NCBI RefSeq assembly: GCF_000971965.1
Contig: NZ_LAQP01000004.1
Location: forward strand, 186,001-250,000
Source of the DNA: Paenibacillus wulumuqiensis
Lineage (GTDB): Bacteria; Bacillota; Bacilli; Paenibacillales; Paenibacillaceae
Length of the DNA stretch: 64,000 nt
Reading direction: 5' to 3'
Below the pieces are notes generated by a model. It worked only from the letters and a program-made list of their open reading frames with translations. It had not been told where the DNA came from and made no database searches. Below are positions 17,240 through 26,064 of the stretch, one piece after another. A program made the translations under genes and the position numbers. Numbering within the stretch: the first letter of the stretch is position 1; each line of letters opens with the position of its first letter.

Positions 17240-20200
17240 TTATTCTCGATAGGCGACTGCGGAAGTGGGCTTGGAAGACTGATTGCCATTCACAGCCACT
17301 ACATAGAAGAATCCCCGGATCGCTGAGCCGGTATTGTATTGATACACCGGATCTTTGACATCGCCGATCAGACTGTAGGGACCACCGATTGAGTGGCTAA
17401 AGTAAACCTTGTAGCCGGTCGTTGTCTTGGATGGAGCACTCCAGGTCAGATTGGCAATGCCGGAGCCGCCTGACTTCACGCTAAGTGATGAAGGGCTATC
17501 CGGTGCTCCGGTGTCGCTCTGTTCCTCCTGTTCATCCCGATCTTCATCGTCAGAGCCACCACCCAGCTCACTGCCCTCCATCGGTTGATCGTCCGGAACG
17601 ACTTCTTCCGGTGCAGGCACAGGGCTGTAACTTACAGCGCCGCTGGCTGACGATTCATGACCGCCGACATCCACGGCAGTTACATAGAAGGAGGAAGCTC
17701 CATCACCCGGTACGCTGGAGCTAAAGTAATTGCTGCCCAGCTGGATCGACTTCTGATACTGGTACGATCCGCCACCGGTTGAGCGGTAGAGACGATAGCC
17801 GACTACATCCGAAGAGCCGCTGGAGTTAAAGGTAATGCTGGCACTGCCGCCGCTGATGGAGATGCGGACATTGCTTGGTGCTGCTGGTGCACTGCCATCA
17901 TCTCTGCGCGGGTCGACCGCTGTTGGTGCATCTGCACCTGCATCTTCCGGCAGATAATGACTCAGCGAATATCTGGCGCCTGATGAGCTGGACAGGGCAC
18001 GCTGCAGATCTTTGATCAATTGTGAAATAGGCATTTCACGCTTGACGACAGTACGCTGGTTGACCATATCATCTGGTGTACTATCTTGAGGAATATAATT
18101 TACGCCATTGTAGGTAATATATTTGGCATAGGATACTCCATCATCAAAGTCTTTCGGTACAAACTTGGCATTGAATATATCCGTAACGAGCTTGCCGGAC
18201 CGGCGGGTAGCACTGGTCGGCAGCTTGCCGCTGTAACCCGAGACTGTCTGGGTAACAATCCCATCCGGTTTGGTAAAGGAATCGGTCTTGAACAACTGTG
18301 GATCACTGTCCGTTACCCGGTTCATAATGGTTGCCCACAGTGTACGGGCACGCTTCTTGCCATCTTCGGATAGCGTATTTACCGGCTCACGATAACCGGC
18401 CCATACGCCAAGCGTCACATCCGGCGTAAAGCCCATGAACCATACATCCGCATAATTCTGGGTAGAGCCCGTTTTGCCGGCAATCGGAATCTTGCCGTAT
18501 TTGTTAAACATCGTCTGCAGAGAACGTCCCGTACCATCGGAACCCGAGATAACGGTACGCAGCATATCGGTCATCAGATAAGCCGTCTGCTTGGAATAGA
18601 CACGTTTTGGTTCTGGTTTGTGCTGGTAGACTACATTGCCATACGGGTCAACGATTTTGCTGATCATATAGGCATCATTGAATACTCCCTGGTTGGGAAT
18701 CGAGCCATAGGCATTGGTCAGTTCTTCTACGGTGACTCCGTATTTCAGACCGCCGAGTACTCCGGTCTGTGCGGAATAATCATCCTGGGTAATCGTTGTA
18801 ATACCAAGTTTCTTGGCAAATGTCCAGGCTTTGGCAATACCTACCTTCTGATTGAACACTTTGAGTGCAGGCAGGTTCAGCGACTCATTCAGCGCTGTAC
18901 GTGCTGTCACCAGACCCTGGTAACGTCCATTGGCATTACCTGGGATATGGTACCCCTTGCTGCCATTTTCCATAATCAGCGGAGCATCATCCAGAATACT
19001 CGCCGGCTGAACGACTCCGGAATCAAGTGCCGGCAGATAGGCTGCGATCGGCTTCATCGTCGATCCTGGCTGACGAGTCATCTGGGTCGCATAGTTCATC
19101 TGTTCTTCCTGGAAACTGCGGCCTTCGATCATGCCGAGAATGGCGCCGGTCTTATGATTGATCATCATCGCGGCGGTCTGTTCCCGGCCTTTGCTGCTGC
19201 TGTCCGGTGAGAAGTTGCTGCTGTCTTCGGCAATTTCATGCATCGTGTTATAGATGGTTTTGTTGATAGTCGTGTACACCCGGTAACCGCCTGTGAGCAG
19301 CTTTTGTCGAGATTCTTCCAGGAGTTCGTTATATTCCTGGGAAGAGAGCGCTGCCTTGTCCAGATCCGGATTGTTCAGATTTAACAGAACCTGTGCGCCC
19401 TGCCGCTCGGTCTCCATCATGAGATAAGGATAAGTGGAGTAGGCTTTGGCCGTCGGCTTGGCGAGCGCACCCTTGATATCAAAAGCCAGTGCTTCGCGAT
19501 ACTCGCTATCTGTAATTTTTCCCAGATCCTTCATGCGCTTCAGCACGAGCTGCTGACGTTCCACTGCACGGTTGAAGCCTGTTTCGTTAAAGCTTCCTCC
19601 ACTGTTAAAGGCAGAATATGCGCTTGGAAGCTGCGGCAGGCCCGCCATATAAGCGGCTTCGGCAATATTGACCTCACTCAGATCGTTAATGCCGAATATG
19701 CCTTTGGCGGCTGCTTTGATTCCAAAAATATTGTATCCGCTGGAGCCTTTACCAAAAGGCATTTTATTCAGATACGCCGTTAAAATCTCATCCTTGGTCA
19801 AGAAACGCTCGATCCGCATGGATAACAGCATTTCCTTGATTTTACGGTCATTGGTCTTATCCGCACTCAGAAATACCCGTCTCGCCAACTGCTGGGTGAG
19901 TGTACTCCCGCCAGTCTGAACCGATTCATTCAGTACTTTCTGCTTGACTGCGCGAAGGGTACCGTTCATATCCACACCCATATGTTCATAAAAACGGTTG
20001 TCTTCTATGGATACAATAGCATTGATAACGGATTGCGGAATCTGATCAAAAGTAACGAGTCTCCGGTCTTCTTCGGTCCTGAGCTGACCGATTGGAGAAG
20101 CATCACTAAAATAGGCAAAGCCGGTTACCGCATTTTCATCAATCGACTTTACAATTTCTGCACGTGAACGTACCGGTTCATCTTTTACAATGGAAGAGAC

Positions 20201-20353
20201 GTAGCCCAGCAAAATACCGCCTGCAAACAGACAGAAGGTAAATCCTGCAATGAGTATCCACTTGACAGCGGTCCATGTCTTACGGCCCCGGAAGCGGGTA
20301 CCGGCAGACGAAGCAGGTTTTTTTGTTGGACGATTGTCCTTCTTTTCAGCCAT
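17240..20353 (-). CDS. Class A penicillin-binding protein (PBP1A type) with two C-terminal FN3 domains
   Basis: Bifunctional wall synthase of 1037 residues. A membrane anchor at about 31-53 leads to a GT51 transglycosylase (catalytic Glu117 in SIEDNRFYEHMGVD, then QTGGSTLTQQLARR and KDEILTAYLNKMPFG) and a transpeptidase with S431TMK, S491LN and K627TG motifs. A linker (765-823) is followed by two fibronectin type III domains (about 824-910 and 950-1035) joined by an acidic stretch rich in Asp/Glu. FN3 modules in class A PBPs of relatives are thought to contact wall polymers. The start has AAGGGGGAAG and an extended -10 promoter upstream. Lone leftward gene, divergent from tyrS. The exact paralogue (PonA, PbpF, PbpG) is not decided. 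Confidence 0.92.
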   Translation of the reverse strand: MAEKKDNRPTKKPASSAGTRFRGRKTWTAVKWILIAGFTFCLFAGGILLGYVSSIVKDEPVRSRAEIVKSIDENAVTGFAYFSDASPIGQLRTEEDRRLVTFDQIPQSVINAIVSIEDNRFYEHMGVDMNGTLRAVKQKVLNESVQTGGSTLTQQLARRVFLSADKTNDRKIKEMLLSMRIERFLTKDEILTAYLNKMPFGKGSSGYNIFGIKAAAKGIFGINDLSEVNIAEAAYMAGLPQLPSAYSAFNSGGSFNETGFNRAVERQQLVLKRMKDLGKITDSEYREALAFDIKGALAKPTAKAYSTYPYLMMETERQGAQVLLNLNNPDLDKAALSSQEYNELLEESRQKLLTGGYRVYTTINKTIYNTMHEIAEDSSNFSPDSSSKGREQTAAMMINHKTGAILGMIEGRSFQEEQMNYATQMTRQPGSTMKPIAAYLPALDSGVVQPASILDDAPLIMENGSKGYHIPGNANGRYQGLVTARTALNESLNLPALKVFNQKVGIAKAWTFAKKLGITTITQDDYSAQTGVLGGLKYGVTVEELTNAYGSIPNQGVFNDAYMISKIVDPYGNVVYQHKPEPKRVYSKQTAYLMTDMLRTVISGSDGTGRSLQTMFNKYGKIPIAGKTGSTQNYADVWFMGFTPDVTLGVWAGYREPVNTLSEDGKKRARTLWATIMNRVTDSDPQLFKTDSFTKPDGIVTQTVSGYSGKLPTSATRRSGKLVTDIFNAKFVPKDFDDGVSYAKYITYNGVNYIPQDSTPDDMVNQRTVVKREMPISQLIKDLQRALSSSSGARYSLSHYLPEDAGADAPTAVDPRRDDGSAPAAPSNVRISISGGSASITFNSSGSSDVVGYRLYRSTGGGSYQYQKSIQLGSNYFSSSVPGDGASSFYVTAVDVGGHESSASGAVSYSPVPAPEEVVPDDQPMEGSELGGGSDDEDRDEQEEQSDTGAPDSPSSLSVKSGGSGIANLTWSAPSKTTTGYKVYFSHSIGGPYSLIGDVKDPVYQYNTGSAIRGFFYVVAVNGNQSSKPTSAVAYRE

Positions 20354-20379
20354 GATTCTTCCCCCTTTTACCAGCCACT

Positions 20380-20388
20380 ATTATAGCA
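20380..20388 (-). promoter_or_regulatory. Extended -10 promoter of the PBP gene
   Basis: On the minus strand TGC-TATAAT (TATAAT at 20380-20385), 27 bases before the start codon; no good -35 element. Confidence 0.5.
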
Positions 20389-20461
20389 TAAAACAAGTGA
20401 GTATAATCAGTTTCTTACGACCGATAAGCAGGGTATAGGCACAAAGTCTGAACCGACAGCG

Positions 20462-20490
20462 TTGACTTGCCTGTACGAGTGTGATATAAA
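20462..20490 (+). promoter_or_regulatory. Sigma-A promoter upstream of tyrS T-box
   Basis: TTGACT (20462-20467), 17-base spacer, TATAAA (20485-20490). Near-consensus. Start would be near 20497, about 145 bases before Stem I of the T-box. Confidence 0.7.
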
Positions 20491-20642
20491 CGTAATATCC
20501 TGACAGCCCAAAGGTCTATTCGGTCAGGTTGGTGTCATTGCCATCGTAGAGCAGCTTCAGGGAAGCAGTGCTGGGCAGACATGCTGCAGATTACGAATCT
20601 GCACATTTACGCAAATTATATCCGACAATTGTATATAGCAAA

Positions 20643-20977
20643 GGCTGAGAAAGACACCCAGTAGAAGTGAAGATCATCCTGAATCAGAGAGCCGGTGGTT
20701 GGTGCGAACCGGAGAGGACTTCCTTTGAATTACAGGTCTGGAGCCGTCCGGTGAAAGATGCATACACGGCCCGAGAGGGCAGATGGAGCAGATGTAAGCC
20801 AGGACCGGAATGAAATATTCCGTTATGAATAATGAAGTGAGAATCCGGTCGGTTCCGTTCATGATCGGTGTGCTGTAACAGCAGCCGGTTTGTGAAGGCA
20901 CATGATTCGATTCTAATTAGGGTGGTAACGCGAGGCCTGCTCGTCCCTTTATAGGGGTGGACAGGTCTTTTTTGCGT
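20643..20977 (+). ncRNA. Tyrosine T-box leader
   Basis: tRNA-sensing attenuator. Stem I runs from GGCTGAGAAAGAC (20644-20656) to GGTCTGGAGCC (20735-20745); its specifier loop shows GAAT-TAC-AGG, a tyrosine UAC codon at 20731-20733. The T-box sequence AGGGTGGTAACGCG lies at 20919-20932, followed by a terminator (20934-20977, CCTGCTCGTCCCT pairing with AGGGGTGGACAGG) and a T-run. Uncharged tRNA-Tyr should favour the antiterminator and tyrS expression. Confidence 0.92.
20934..20977 (+). terminator. T-box controlled terminator
   Basis: Hairpin with loop TTAT then TCTTTTTT; its left arm overlaps the bases needed for the antiterminator. Confidence 0.88.
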
Positions 20978-21057
20978 TTATACATACCGCGAGCCTGCCC
21001 ATCCCATCAGGAACAGATACACCATATTCCAATGAATTCATTGAAGGAGCGATTATT

Positions 21058-22314
21058 ATGACAAAGTGGGAAGAACTATCCACAGATCAGCAAAATGAAG
21101 TAGAACGCCAGCTAAGCGTCATCCGCCGCGGAGTGACCGAGATTGTACCGGAGGACGAGCTGCGCCGCAAAATTATCAAATCCATTACAACCGGCAAGCC
21201 ATTGACCGTCAAACTCGGTCTGGACCCGTCTGCCCCGGATATCCACGTCGGCCATACGGTCGTCCTGCAGAAGCTGCGCCAGTTCCAGGAACTCGGTCAT
21301 GTGGTCCAGCTGATTATCGGTGATTTTACTGGACGAATCGGCGATCCTACCGGTAAATCCGAGACACGCAAACAGCTTACCGAGGAGCAGGTCAAGCATA
21401 ATGCCGAGACCTACCAGAAGCAGATTAACAAAATCCTCGATCCTGCCCAGACCAAAGTATACTTTAACTCCGAATGGCTGAGCCCGATGGACTTTGCCGA
21501 AGTGGTCAACCTGGCTGCCAAAGTAACTGTAGCACGCATGATGGAACGGGATGACTTTACGAAACGGTTCCAGAGCGGACAGCCGATCAGTATTCATGAA
21601 TTCTTCTACCCGCTGATGCAGGGGATGGATTCGGTAGCGCTGGAGAGCGATATTGAACTGGGGGGTACGGATCAGAAGTTTAACCTGCTGATGGGACGTA
21701 CACTGCAAAAAGAATACGGCAAAGAGCAGCAGGTAGCGATCATGCTGCCGCTGATCGAAGGTCTCGATGGTGTGCAGAAGATGAGCAAGAGTCTCGGCAA
21801 TTATATCGGTATCGATGAACAGCCGAACGAAATCTACGGTAAAGCCATGAGTATTCCGGATGAACTGATGGTAAAATACTACGAGCTGACGACCGACATG
21901 TCCAATGAAGATCTGGACCAGCTGCGCAAAGGTCTGGAAGACGGCAGCGTACATCCACGCGATGCCAAGATGAATCTGGCGTACACTTATGTCCGCATGT
22001 ACCATAACACCGAAGCCGCTGAAGCCGCGAAAAACCATTTCGTTACTGTATTCCAGCAGCGCGCACTGCCGGATGATATCCAGGAAGTGACGCTGGAGCC
22101 GGCTCTGCTTACCGATGGCAGCATCGGTCTGATCGATCTGATCAGCCATCTGGGCTTTGCTTCTTCGAAGAGCGAAGCGCGCCGGAGCGTACAGCAGGGA
22201 GCAGTCAAGATCAACGAGCAAAAAATCGATGATGTCAATGCTATGGTTACACCGGCAGATGGAGATATCATCCAGGTCGGCAAACGCAAATTTGCCAAAC
22301 TGAAAACCATCTAA
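21058..22314 (+). CDS. tyrS: Tyrosyl-tRNA synthetase
   Basis: Charges tRNA-Tyr with tyrosine. The 418 residues contain the class I HIGH-type motif PDIHVGHTVVL (from residue 60), IGDFTGRIGDPTGKS, GGTDQKFNLLMGR for tyrosine binding and KMSKSLGNYIGI, with a C-terminal S4 RNA-binding domain (KSEARRSVQQGAVKINEQK). The HVGHTVVL form and GDFTGRIGDPTGKS resemble Bacillus TyrZ more than the ADSLHIGHL form of TyrS. The T-box with a tyrosine codon confirms specificity independently. SD GAAGGAGCG, nine bases before ATG. Monocistronic; ends at a terminator near 22449. Confidence 0.95.
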   Translation: MTKWEELSTDQQNEVERQLSVIRRGVTEIVPEDELRRKIIKSITTGKPLTVKLGLDPSAPDIHVGHTVVLQKLRQFQELGHVVQLIIGDFTGRIGDPTGKSETRKQLTEEQVKHNAETYQKQINKILDPAQTKVYFNSEWLSPMDFAEVVNLAAKVTVARMMERDDFTKRFQSGQPISIHEFFYPLMQGMDSVALESDIELGGTDQKFNLLMGRTLQKEYGKEQQVAIMLPLIEGLDGVQKMSKSLGNYIGIDEQPNEIYGKAMSIPDELMVKYYELTTDMSNEDLDQLRKGLEDGSVHPRDAKMNLAYTYVRMYHNTEAAEAAKNHFVTVFQQRALPDDIQEVTLEPALLTDGSIGLIDLISHLGFASSKSEARRSVQQGAVKINEQKIDDVNAMVTPADGDIIQVGKRKFAKLKTI

Positions 22315-22448
22315 TCGAAGTATTCTTTATTAGCGGATCTTGCTTTATAAATAGAAGCAAATGAGCTTTCTGGCACATTCTCTTTTCACTGGATTACAGG
22401 GGAAAGATCAGTCTGATTTATAACAGATTGCTATCATTTATATGCATT

Positions 22449-22480
22449 AAGGGAATAGAATATGATTCTATTCCCTTTTT
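22449..22480 (+). terminator. Terminator after tyrS
   Basis: Perfect 13-base arms AAGGGAATAGAAT / ATTCTATTCCCTT, three-base loop, TTT tail. Confidence 0.88.
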
Positions 22481-22571
22481 GTAATGTGCATAACTATACA
22501 GAAGCCGCTCAGGCTCTTATAGACTCTCATTTCTACGTTTATAATTAGACACAGTACATTTGGCAAATAGT

Positions 22572-22600
22572 TTTACACTTTTGCAGAATAGGGATACAAT
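22572..22600 (+). promoter_or_regulatory. Sigma-A promoter of chemoreceptor gene
   Basis: TTTACA (22572-22577), 17-base spacer, TACAAT (22595-22600). The leader would be about 75-95 bases. Confidence 0.55.
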
Positions 22601-22682
22601 TGCATATTTTACTGCTGTAGTGATTTACTCTATTCATTTTATCCAAAAATGTCGATAAAAGGAGGTAGATAACTATCCCACT

Positions 22683-24764
22683 ATGGAAAGGAAGAAAGAC
22701 TTGACCAGATACCGATTCAAAAGCATTCAGGCGCGAATGATGTGTACTGTGATGCCTATCATATTCGTAGTGCTTTTAATGATCAGCGCAATCTCCTACG
22801 AGTTCGCCAAGCAAAAGCTAAACGAACAGATTAACAACAGCGTCAGTCACTCTCTCAGCAATGTAACCGACAATATTACGAATCAGCTGTCCAGCCACTC
22901 GCTGCTTGTATCTTCATTCGCAGGTACAGCAGGCCAGCTCGGAACGGATATTACTATTGACCGCTATACAGATATTGTCGAAAAAGACGTGGAGCAAAGC
23001 GATATTACCTACGGAATGGGAATATTTTTTGCGGCTGATGCCTATGCTCCCGGTGTAAAATACCGCTCTGCCTATGCCTATCATGATGGGCAGCAAATTG
23101 CTACCACGCATGAATATGATGATCCAGCCTATGATTATCTCAACCAGGCCTGGTATACAGGCACAGTAGCAGCCAAGCAAAAGATGTACTATTCGGAACC
23201 TTATCTGGATACGAAGCTCAATGTATCCATGATTACAGCAGGTCAGGCGATCCATGATGCCAACAATAAACTGCTCGGTGTAGTAACCGGTGATCTGGAT
23301 ATGAGCAATATCCAGAATATCGTCAGTCAACTGAATGTAGGAATGGGAGGTACAGCAGTACTCACCGACCATCAGGGAAACATATTGGCCAGTGGTAACC
23401 CGGCACTGAAAACAGGGGCATCCATGTCTACTGCTGCCGGAAGTGCATTCGAACAGCAGCTTCAGGGTGGTGACTCCGGTCAGGTGGATTTCTCACTCGG
23501 TGGAGAAGAGCAGCATTTTCTGTTTCAGACGATAGAGCAAACCGGCTGGAAAGTCGGTGTTATACTGCCTGAAGCAGAAGTTCAGAAGCCTACCAATGAG
23601 CTGCTGCTTTTGCTGAGTGTCATCAGTCTTATCGGGATGATTATTATCCTCAGTACACTCTGGATGAACAATCGCAGTATGGTCAAAGAAGTTCGCAAGA
23701 TCCGTCAGCTGAGCGATTACATGGCTCAGGGTGATTATTCGCATGAATTGACCAGTGACCGTCAGGATGAGTTTGGCCAGATGTCGAACGGATTCCAGCG
23801 TGTACTAAATTCCACATCTGCTGTTATCGGACAACTGCGTCAGGAATCGAATACGGTAAGCGAGACAGCGGGGCATCTGTCAGATGGCATGTCGCAAGCG
23901 GCTAGCGAAGCCCAGCAAAATGTAGAGCAGATGGAAAAAGTCAAGCACGGAGCGGAAGTTCAGTTGGTCGCTGCTTCAGAAAGCACGACAGCGATGGAAG
24001 AGATGGCAATCGGCATTCAGCGTGTCGCCGAGTCGGTACAGCAGGTATCCGAGGCTACGCAAGGGATTGATCACAAGACTCGTCAGGGCAATGCCAAGCT
24101 GGCTGAGCTGAATCAGCAGATTCATACAGCCAAAGGTGCACTGGATCAGGCGGGCATGGTCGTTAACTCTCTGGATGAGCGTTCCATTCAGATCGGCGGC
24201 ATCATCGATATTATTCAGGAAATCAGTGGACAGACCAAGCTGCTGGCACTCAATGCCTCGATTGAAGCGGCACGTGCAGGGGAACATGGCAAAGGATTTG
24301 CCGTGGTAGCTTCGGAGATCAGCAAACTGGCCGAGAATGTAAGTTCGTCTGCGGGGCAGATTACGACACAGGTAAGCGCGATGCAGATAGAGACCCGTGC
24401 CGCACTGCAGGGAATGCAGCAGGGCAGTATGCAGGTAAATGAAGGACTGCATGTACTGGAAGAGATTGAAGCCAGATTTATCGCAATCAGCCGTGATATT
24501 GAGCGGGTAGCTGATGAAGTACAGGAAGTTTCTTCCGCTTCCGAGCAAATGTCGGCCGGCTCCGAAGAAGTGAGCGCCTCGATCAGCCAGCTGGCGGATA
24601 TCGCCAGATCTTCTTCTTCAGGTGCGACTGATGCTCTGGAGCGTTCCAGACAGCAGTTGTATTCGCTGGAAGAATTGAACCAGTCTGCACAATCCCTGAA
24701 TCAGGTATCGGATGCACTGAATTCTGTGGTCTCACAATTTAAAGTACAGATGTCTGATCAATAA
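22683..24764 (+). CDS. Methyl-accepting chemotaxis protein with Cache sensor
   Basis: Membrane chemoreceptor of 693 residues. TM1 at about 21-38, an extracellular double-Cache-like sensor (about 45-300, with DQAWYTGT-like text around [20 protein letters not shown]), TM2 at about 305-327, a HAMP domain ([13 protein letters not shown]) and a long cytoplasmic coiled-coil signalling domain whose hairpin tip reads [20 protein letters not shown] (near 518-538). Many Gln/Glu pairs offer methylation sites. Ligand is unknown, though dCache receptors often bind amino acids. ATG 22683 has AGGAGG only 17 bases upstream; TTG 22701 behind GGAAAGGAAG is an alternative start. Monocistronic. Confidence 0.92.
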   Translation: MERKKDLTRYRFKSIQARMMCTVMPIIFVVLLMISAISYEFAKQKLNEQINNSVSHSLSNVTDNITNQLSSHSLLVSSFAGTAGQLGTDITIDRYTDIVEKDVEQSDITYGMGIFFAADAYAPGVKYRSAYAYHDGQQIATTHEYDDPAYDYLNQAWYTGTVAAKQKMYYSEPYLDTKLNVSMITAGQAIHDANNKLLGVVTGDLDMSNIQNIVSQLNVGMGGTAVLTDHQGNILASGNPALKTGASMSTAAGSAFEQQLQGGDSGQVDFSLGGEEQHFLFQTIEQTGWKVGVILPEAEVQKPTNELLLLLSVISLIGMIIILSTLWMNNRSMVKEVRKIRQLSDYMAQGDYSHELTSDRQDEFGQMSNGFQRVLNSTSAVIGQLRQESNTVSETAGHLSDGMSQAASEAQQNVEQMEKVKHGAEVQLVAASESTTAMEEMAIGIQRVAESVQQVSEATQGIDHKTRQGNAKLAELNQQIHTAKGALDQAGMVVNSLDERSIQIGGIIDIIQEISGQTKLLALNASIEAARAGEHGKGFAVVASEISKLAENVSSSAGQITTQVSAMQIETRAALQGMQQGSMQVNEGLHVLEEIEARFIAISRDIERVADEVQEVSSASEQMSAGSEEVSASISQLADIARSSSSGATDALERSRQQLYSLEELNQSAQSLNQVSDALNSVVSQFKVQMSDQ

Positions 24765-24934
24765 GCTGAAACTCCAAAATATCATTGCATGGGGAGACGC
24801 ATATCATCACATTCTGGAACGCAGTTAACAGGAATCAAGTGAGCATGAAACGGTGATATGGCGTTGTTCGATATTTAATTCTGTTAGATTACGCTCCAAC
24901 CTACCTAATATTGATGCACGCAATATACAACCGA

Positions 24935-24978
24935 TAAGGCAACCTACCTGTGTGGTTACACAGATAGGTTGCCTTATT
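24935..24978 (+). terminator. Terminator after chemoreceptor gene
   Basis: Arms AAGGCAACCTACCTGTGT and ACACAGATAGGTTGCCTT (one mismatch) with four-base loop and ATTTG tail. The 170 bases between the stop codon and this hairpin hold nothing I recognise. Confidence 0.85.
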
Positions 24979-25028
24979 TGTGATGTATACTAACAGTCTC
25001 CATATCCATTACACTCACTAGAAAGCAT

Positions 25029-25057
25029 AAAAAAACCGCCGGAGATTCCGGCGGTTT
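25029..25057 (-). terminator. Terminator of rpsD
   Basis: Arms AAAACCGCCGGA / TCCGGCGGTTTT; T-run on the minus strand. Confidence 0.9.
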
Positions 25058-25070
25058 TGATTCGTTAAGA

Positions 25071-25670
25071 TTAACGGTTGTACCACTCAACGATTTGTCT
25101 TTCATCGATGTCTTGAGTCAGTTCGGAACGCTCAGGCAAACGGATGAATTTACCTTCTGTCGCGCCTTCGTTGAACTCAACGTAAGCTACCAGATGAGTG
25201 CGGTTTTCCAGAGCTTCTTTAACAGAAGTCAGGCCACGGCTTTTTTCACGAAGACCGATTACATCGCCTGGTTTTACAGAGTAAGAAGCGATGTCGACTT
25301 TTTTACCGTTTACAGTCACGTGACCGTGAGCTACCAGCTGACGAGCACCTGGACGGCTGTTTGCGAAGCCGATACGGTAAACGAGGTTGTCCAGACGGCT
25401 TTCCAGCAGGAACATGAAGTTCTCACCAGCGATGCCTGGCAGTTTTTGTGCTCTTTCGAACAGAGTAGCGAATTGTTTTTCACCCAGACCGTACATGAAA
25501 CGCAGTTTTTGTTTTTCTTGCAACTGCATACCGTAGTTGCTCATTTTTCTGCGTTGGTTAGGACCGTGTTGTCCCGGAGGGAAAGGGCGTTTCAATTCTT
25601 TACCAGTGCCGCTCAGGGAAATACCTACGCGACGGCTTAATTTAAATTTAGGACCAGTGTAACGTGCCAT
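25071..25670 (-). CDS. rpsD: 30S ribosomal protein S4
   Basis: Primary 16S rRNA-binding protein of the small subunit, 199 residues. The N-terminal [18 protein letters not shown], the [12 protein letters not shown] loop, the [13 protein letters not shown] helix and the S4 fold [20 protein letters not shown] then [15 protein letters not shown] are unmistakable. The zinc-free form is seen: the four Cys near the N-terminus of some S4 proteins are absent. SD GAAGGAGC. As in Bacillus it stands alone, away from other ribosomal operons, with a long leader likely used for feedback control. Confidence 0.98.
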   Translation of the reverse strand: MARYTGPKFKLSRRVGISLSGTGKELKRPFPPGQHGPNQRRKMSNYGMQLQEKQKLRFMYGLGEKQFATLFERAQKLPGIAGENFMFLLESRLDNLVYRIGFANSRPGARQLVAHGHVTVNGKKVDIASYSVKPGDVIGLREKSRGLTSVKEALENRTHLVAYVEFNEGATEGKFIRLPERSELTQDIDERQIVEWYNR

Positions 25671-25680
25671 TTATAGCAAG

Positions 25681-25883
25681 CTCCTTCGTAATTAAAGTAT
25701 AGTTTTTGATAAAAATACGGGGCTTTGGGTCTTTGATTCAAGTTGCCGCTTATGATTTGTCGTGAGGCAGGATAGAAAACCACACTACTGACAGGAATGT
25801 TCAGCCGCAGTCTTGTCAGCAACCATAAGCGTGAGGGTGAAACAACGTTACGCCCAAATCAGAATCTATCCATTCTTCATCAA
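25681..25883 (-). promoter_or_regulatory. Probable S4 autoregulatory leader of rpsD
   Basis: About 200 bases of transcribed leader between the promoter and the rpsD ribosome site. It can form a long-range stem between CATAAGCG (25824-25831 on plus) and CGCTTATG (25748-25755). Firmicute rpsD leaders bind S4 and repress translation; presence and position fit, but I did not align the pseudoknot. Confidence 0.5.
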
Positions 25884-25889
25884 GAATAA

Positions 25890-25919
25890 ATTATAGCTTG
25901 AACACAATCATAAAGTCAA
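25890..25919 (-). promoter_or_regulatory. Sigma-A promoter of rpsD
   Basis: On the minus strand TTGACT (25914-25919), 18-base spacer, TATAAT (25890-25895). Near-consensus, as expected for a ribosomal gene. Confidence 0.75.
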
Positions 25920-26064
25920 TCATTTTCACGCAATAATCAATGAGAATTTTTGTGTTTTCTACGTTTGCAATTATACGTGCAATCCGCGAGGACAGCTTGT
26001 AAAATGAAAATAATTCATATTTCAAATTCACCGGCCGAATATGCCGTATCAAGAGGAGGATTTT

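Noticed and set aside
22651-22658. SigD-like -10 (GTCGATAA) before the chemoreceptor gene
   Set aside because: No TAAA -35 at proper spacing, and transcription would start within the ribosome site of the ATG; kept only as a remote option if the TTG start is used.
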